A stretch of DNA of 64,000 nt. Source: Cheiracanthium punctorium. Taxonomy: Eukaryota; Arthropoda; Arachnida; Araneae; Cheiracanthiidae. Shown here piece after piece: positions 59,197 through 64,000 of this stretch. Within the stretch, counting starts at the first letter, position 1. Each line of letters opens with the position of its first letter. The stretch spans positions 1 through 64,000 of the forward strand of contig JAWZYV010014426.1 of NCBI GenBank assembly GCA_038373885.1. The letters are read 5' to 3'. The notes beneath the pieces were generated by a model, which was not told the origin of the DNA, searched no databases, and worked only from the letters and a program-made list of their open reading frames with translations. The position numbers and the translations under genes are program-made.

Positions 59197-59395
59197 TGTG
59201 TATGCGAGTGAACACGATAGCTCCTGAACGGTACATTCGATTGAGCTCAAATTGGGCATACATGTTATAAACCACCATCGTAAGACCGGTATTGATTTTG
59301 ATGTGTATAGGACTTATAGTTTTTCTACAGGGCTACCACCAAGATTGCTTTTACAATATGGCCTATTGGGGGGGGGGATTCTTTAAAGTGCGACG
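59005..59395 (+). mobile_element. HINE/DINE-like element, copy 8, truncated
   Basis: ACTTTCCGAACATGTACC, a T16 run, and a long (TG)n/(TATG)n at about 59131-59202. There is a single tandem unit and then a break after a G run; the 3' palindrome is missing. Confidence 0.88.
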
Positions 59396-59554
59396 ACGTG
59401 GGAAGTCTTTAGACCACATGTCATCAAACTTGGTCATTGTGTAAAGGTGGCCAGGGGATTTATTATCGGCGAAAAAAACAGTTCAAAAATTCAACACCAG
59501 GGGAAGGGACGTACTTAAGGGTGGAGGGGGGGGAGGGGGTCCAAACCTCCTGTG

Positions 59555-59934
59555 TATCCAGCTGTGCCGGCACAGCCAGCTGTCGTCAAAAAAGGGTCTC
59601 TCGATCTGTGGCACGCCATGAACATTTCGATCGTCCGCCCTCTTGATGGTCGTTAAGTCGAGCGATGGCAACGGCTGCTCTTTTTTCAGCATGGGTCAAT
59701 CGATCCACCTGTTCTCGCATTCTTCCCTTTTTCAGCATATGTCAGTGCCGTTAAAAAGAATCGTGACCATTTTCTTACGGGAAATGACGTGCTAAAAAGT
59801 AAAGGATTCTCGTGGAGCTCTGTCACCCGCCACTATTTTTATAGAAATCCAATCTATTCCTCGTGACTGGCAACAGTCAAAACGTCAGAGTTGGGTGTTC
59901 CCAGAGCGGGAACACTGCGCGTTAAAGGGTTTAT
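59555..59934 (+). mobile_element. TTAA MITE type 1, right part
   Basis: From the CCGGCACAGCCAGCTG centre to AACACTGCGCGTTAAAGGGT. The terminal TTAA has decayed to TTTA. Confidence 0.88.
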
Positions 59935-60444
59935 ATTTATAGAAAAAGTAAAAAATATATATTAGTACATTTATACTGTACTTTTTAAAATATTTTCACG
60001 CCTTTAGGATAACCAAATTTTTAGTGGAAACACTCCTAAAGAAGAATTAAAGAGAACAGCTAATTTTTAATAGTACTAGCTCTTATAATTGGATTTCGTT
60101 TACTGCCATAACACTAGACAATAAGTGTTCATTTGGAATCCTTCTTCCATCAGTAATTCTCGCCAGAGAAGAACGCTAATATCGATGTTTGAGAAAACAA
60201 ACCTTTTCAGCACATCGTAATGGCACTTAATGTTTCCTCTAGCTACACTTTTTTCCCCCAATACTTTTGATATTAAAATAGTTTTCATCGCTTTTATATT
60301 GTCTAAGAATCCGAAAATCTCTTTCCAGTGATCGACCCACAATAGTGAAGTTCCGTAAAGCTCTTATCGAAAATAACTTTTTTATTTTCGTGTGACAACG
60401 GCAGCAATATTAGGAATAGCTTTCTAAAGGCTGTATTAATAATG

Positions 60445-60612
60445 TTACGAATTTCCGTGGCAACCCGCTGTTCTGGGGGTTTAAAATGGTTTAAAATTCG
60501 TATTCTACGCTTCAAATAGATCAATTTTGCTTTTTATTGCATCAAAATCGGCCAATTAGAACCGGAGATATGGAGGTTTCGGTTTGCCATTGTTTTTCAA
60601 TGGTGGTTCTAA
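60445..60612 (+). repeat. Dispersed repeat pair, copy 2 (partner 18518-18687)
   Basis: Near-identical to 18518-18687 over about 168 bp, including GAACCGGAGATATGGAGGTT. Class unknown. Confidence 0.88.
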
Positions 60613-61980
60613 AAATGTCAGAATTTCTCCCAAAAAGACTGTATCATTATCATTTCAGTAACAAAAATCAAAATTTCGGGGCGAGGTCGGCCCTTAAATA
60701 GGTCCTTGAGGACATCGATAGTTTGTTATATTCAATATTCTTCGTAAAGTGTTGCCTGGTCATCTTTTTAAAAATGTATTTCTAGTTACTACACCCATAG
60801 GTATGTGGGAGAAACTAGATTGAGCATAACGGGGGGAAATCTTGATGATAGCCAATGCAGTGGCACGCACACGCGCAGAATGGTATTTGCTTAATTGATA
60901 GCGATTATTTTTTGTTATCAGTCAATGCAAAGTTGGCTATGCTCCCTCGACTGCAATGCAATGATGTCCTGCATTTTTTTTTTTTTTTAAATCTCGGAAT
61001 TTGGTTTGAAAAAGTACTCACTACAGAGAGAGAGACAGGTGGCTTTTTTTTTTTTAAGTCAAGGTAGTCACTTAATAAGATTCTACTACATTTTAAAATT
61101 TATTTTTCGGGGGTTAAGCGGTAAGTGCATAGTAAAAGTTAGCCTATAATTATTGCTATTTTAATTGAATAAAGTGCGCTTCAAGTTCTCAACGGATGTT
61201 CATTTCAAAACGTCCACTATGGATCGTACAGTAAAAACAAGAAATTAAATGAAGCAAAACTTATGCAATATAAAGCAATTCCCAGCACTATATTATTTTG
61301 AACGTGGGCTACTACTTAATACATGATTTATCTCTATCTCATTAGTTCTGTTTAGTCCCTACGATTGGCTTAGAATGGCGAAATTTTATTACTTAGGATT
61401 TTTGTAAAAGCTTTATGAAGCCTCCTTTTCAATTGTAATCGATTAGGTTTGTTTATAAAAACGATCATTCAGAAGACATTCAGTGCATTAACAGGTATAC
61501 GGATATCTTCGATGCACTCTCAACAATTATGATTCTTCATATTTTACTGAAGTATTACTTTACCATACAGAAGAATTCATCGGAAATATTACGTTTCCAC
61601 AGAGAATGGAAATTATTCGTTGAAAAAGGAGGGATAAAATAGTGCATAGATACGAATTTTATCGAGTGCGTACATTAAAAAGAGTGTACAGTCAACCACT
61701 ATACAGGGCCATGCCGTAAAATCTCATAATTTGTCGCTGAGCTTATCGACGTTTGGCGAAGTATCGCGAAACTGGGCATCAAAGATAGGTTTTTCCAAAC
61801 TGAACTTCCTAATGTCTCCTGCATTTGTCGAGACATCGCAAAAACTTTAATGTATTGAACTATCGCGTTTGAATTTCAAATGAAATAAGTTTAAATGAAG
61901 AGTATCAGATTTGTACATAATTTAACAGACAAACGAGGGAGGTCACGTGGTGTTCACATCACACATTTCCAAAATGCACT
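60613..61980. other. Non-coding, nothing recognised
   Basis: AT-rich sequence with T runs near 60975 and 61045. No exon or repeat partner. Confidence 0.4.
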
Positions 61981-62372
61981 TTAACCCTTTGGAGGCGCAG
62001 TGTTCCCGCTCTAGGAACACCCAACTCTGACGTTTTGACTGTTGCCAGTCACGAAGAATAGATTCGATTTCCATAAAAAATAGTTGCGGGTGACATACCT
62101 CCACGAGAGTTCTTTACTTTTTAGCACGTCATTTCCCGTAAAAAAGATTCTTTTTGAACAGCACTGACATCTACTGAGAAAATGGAAGAATGCGAAAACA
62201 GCTGGATAGATTGCCCAATGCTGAAAAAAAAGGGCAGCCGTTGCCATCGCTCGACTGAACGACCAGCAAGAGGGCGGACGATCGAAACGTTCATCGCGTG
62301 CCACAGATCTAGAGACCCTTTTTTTGACGACAGCTGGCTGTGCTGGGAAAGGGTTGCGCCTCAAAGGGTTAA
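61981..62372 (-). mobile_element. TTAA MITE type 1, internally deleted
   Basis: The 392-bp copy has TTAA at both ends but only one of the two inverted inner arms. After CAGCTGGCTGTGCT it jumps straight to GGGAAAGGGTTGCGCC. Confidence 0.92.
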
Positions 62373-63264
62373 AGAAGGAGTCCCGTAGACGTTAATACAC
62401 ACAAAAAAAAATTCTGCGCCAGTAACATAACAGTAACGTATAAAATTTTATTTGCTCGAATAACATAGTAATAACGTATAAAAATGTCCCTGAAATCGAT
62501 ACTTATCTATGAGAAATGAAGGCACGGACAGATGGACAAACCGAAACGATAATGTAACATCCAATTGTATCGCGGTCAAAATATTACTGCACGTACAATG
62601 GCAACATGTTAAACCAGCAATCCATCTCTGGTAAAAAGCACAATAATTACTGAACACAGAAAAAAAGTAATCCCGTCCTGCATTCATTCATCTTTTGGGA
62701 GAAAAAACGAATATTTTTTTTGCGTTAACATCTTTCTGATGATATATAAAAGGAAAACGAAACCCTCCCTAAATGGATCCTTAATTATTTTTTTTTGGGA
62801 TAACGATTTCTGTACCACAGGGAAACGGCAGTAAAAATGACGGACACGTTCTGAAGCTGTTTTTACCCCCCCCCCCCCCCCACGAGAGCCTTGAAAGAAG
62901 AAAATAAGGTATTTGTGTGCGTAATTTACACGAGGCCACTAAAATTCAATTGCCGAGCAACAGAGGTGTATCGCCAAATTTCTATGAAGGGATGATAGTT
63001 AGCTACTGTTAAATATCTATAAAAAAACATTCAGAATGGCGAATTTTATTGAATTATTCAGAGACTGAAAGCAGGATCACATTTTAAGTGCAATAAGATA
63101 TATCACAACTTTTTTCCTCTTGCTGTTTTATCAGATTTAATGTTACATAAAATCCAGAAAAGAAACCTTCTTTATTTTATTAATGACTATGTCATTTTAT
63201 CTCTCACCCCCTTTATTGAAAATTTTCCGAAAATGCGTTCCAAAAAAGCGACATAATTTTACAT
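62373..63264. other. Non-coding, nothing recognised
   Basis: AT-rich DNA with a C run near 62867-62881. Confidence 0.4.
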
Positions 63265-63440
63265 AAATTTAAATACTATGAGTTCACAAAAGTTTTAATC
63301 TATTGTTACAGTATTTCGTAAGCTGTAGAATAGGCATCCGATGTATTTTTTACCTATATTTAAATACTATTAGTTCACAACAGCTTTAATCTATTGTTAC
63401 ACTATTTCGTAAGCTGTAGAATAGGCATCCCATGTTTTTT
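63265..63440. repeat. Tandem duplication, 91-bp unit
   Basis: AAATACTAT(G/T)AGTTCACAA to GTAGAATAGGCATCC occurs at 63271 and 63362 with few differences. No other copies. Confidence 0.9.
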
Positions 63441-64000
63441 CGTATAAATAGGTTGCAATCATAAAAATTTCAACAGAGGGTTACCAGGCGAAATACACGA
63501 AAGATGAGAGGTAAAATGACTTAGTCAATTAATATCGTTTTAATATGGCAATAATGAAATTAAAAAATTAGGGGGGTTCAAGGGGTCTCCCCCTGACGAG
63601 GCTCGAACAGACGAGTTTATTTATTTATTGTCTTACTCATTTACAGAAAATAAGTAAGTAAACTATTTTCATTGATATCTTTTTCTGGTAAAAGAAATCC
63701 CCGTTTTTACTAAATGGACGCTTAATTATTTTTTGCAGAAATGTTACCCCAAATTCTGGCAAATGACATTCAGACGCAGAGCGTTATGAAGTTATGCTCT
63801 GGTGAAATAAGTCATTTTTCCATTTCTCCATTAAATAATTTTCATAAACTTTTAAGATAATAAATTAACAAACTAGTGATTTTTGGTACCTCAAAAGTTA
63901 GTTTTGCTTTCAGCACACAAAATTACTGATCACCACTTTTCAACAAAGTTCGTAAGTGTTTATGATTTCTGCTTGTCTGTCTGTCCGTCCTAGCTTTAAC
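63441..64000. other. Non-coding, nothing recognised
   Basis: AT-rich end of the window. GGGGGGTTCAAGGGGTCTCC near 63572 may be a MITE fragment. Confidence 0.35.

Overview
This is AT-rich, intron-bearing animal nuclear DNA. The evidence is spliced exons with GT/AG borders, a tRNA-derived SINE family, hAT, mariner, pogo and TTAA-type transposon remnants, and microsatellites. A metazoan, most likely an arthropod, fits best. A chelicerate is a guess from the repeat-rich, long-intron style and cannot be proved from the window. There are no bacterial-type genes, operons or CRISPR arrays.

Only one protein-coding gene is supported. It is a neprilysin-like M13 metallopeptidase on the minus strand. 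Five consecutive internal exons lie at 20898-20963, 19568-19729, 16431-16514, 14779-14987 and 9842-10027. They join in one frame (intron phases 1, 1, 1, 0, then 0 at the last donor) and give about 235 residues of the N-terminal ectodomain. The cytoplasmic/transmembrane start and the zinc-binding catalytic half were not found, so the gene is partial here.

The rest is layered repeats. (1) A TTAA-flanked, piggyBac-like MITE (type 1) has about 11 copies, including two abutting copies that share one TTAA. (2) A second TTAA MITE (type 2) has three full copies of exactly 284 bp and one truncated copy. A third TTAA element lies at 46744-47042. (3) A family of about 0.7 kb has eight copies, each with a TG-rich microsatellite, an internal tandem repeat of roughly 165 bp, short sub-terminal inverted repeats and a 3' palindrome next to a T run. 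It resembles Helentron-associated (DINE/HINE) elements. (4) hAT-type MITEs occur, two of them with perfect 8-bp target duplications. (5) A SINE family has recognisable A and B boxes; one copy is split cleanly by a 1.26 kb insertion that carries four 291-bp units. (6) There are an internally deleted mariner, a degraded pogo/Tigger element, several long-TIR or foldback elements, and three large satellite-like blocks (8.46-9.64, 32.8-33.35 and 55.7-57.2 kb).

Region by region: 0-9.8 kb holds repeats and a dimeric tandem array downstream of the last visible exon. 9.8-21 kb holds the five exons, with introns full of SINEs and MITEs. 21-39 kb holds TTAA MITEs, HINE-like elements and a 33-bp minisatellite. 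39.8-41.4 kb is the interrupted SINE. 41-55 kb is mostly unrecognised AT-rich DNA with scattered transposons. 55.7-57.2 kb is a 31-bp minisatellite. 58-64 kb has a large foldback element and more MITEs. I found no new gene system. The most informative features are the nested insertions that preserve target sites, the tandem arrays, and a foldback element carrying paired CTCF-like motifs.
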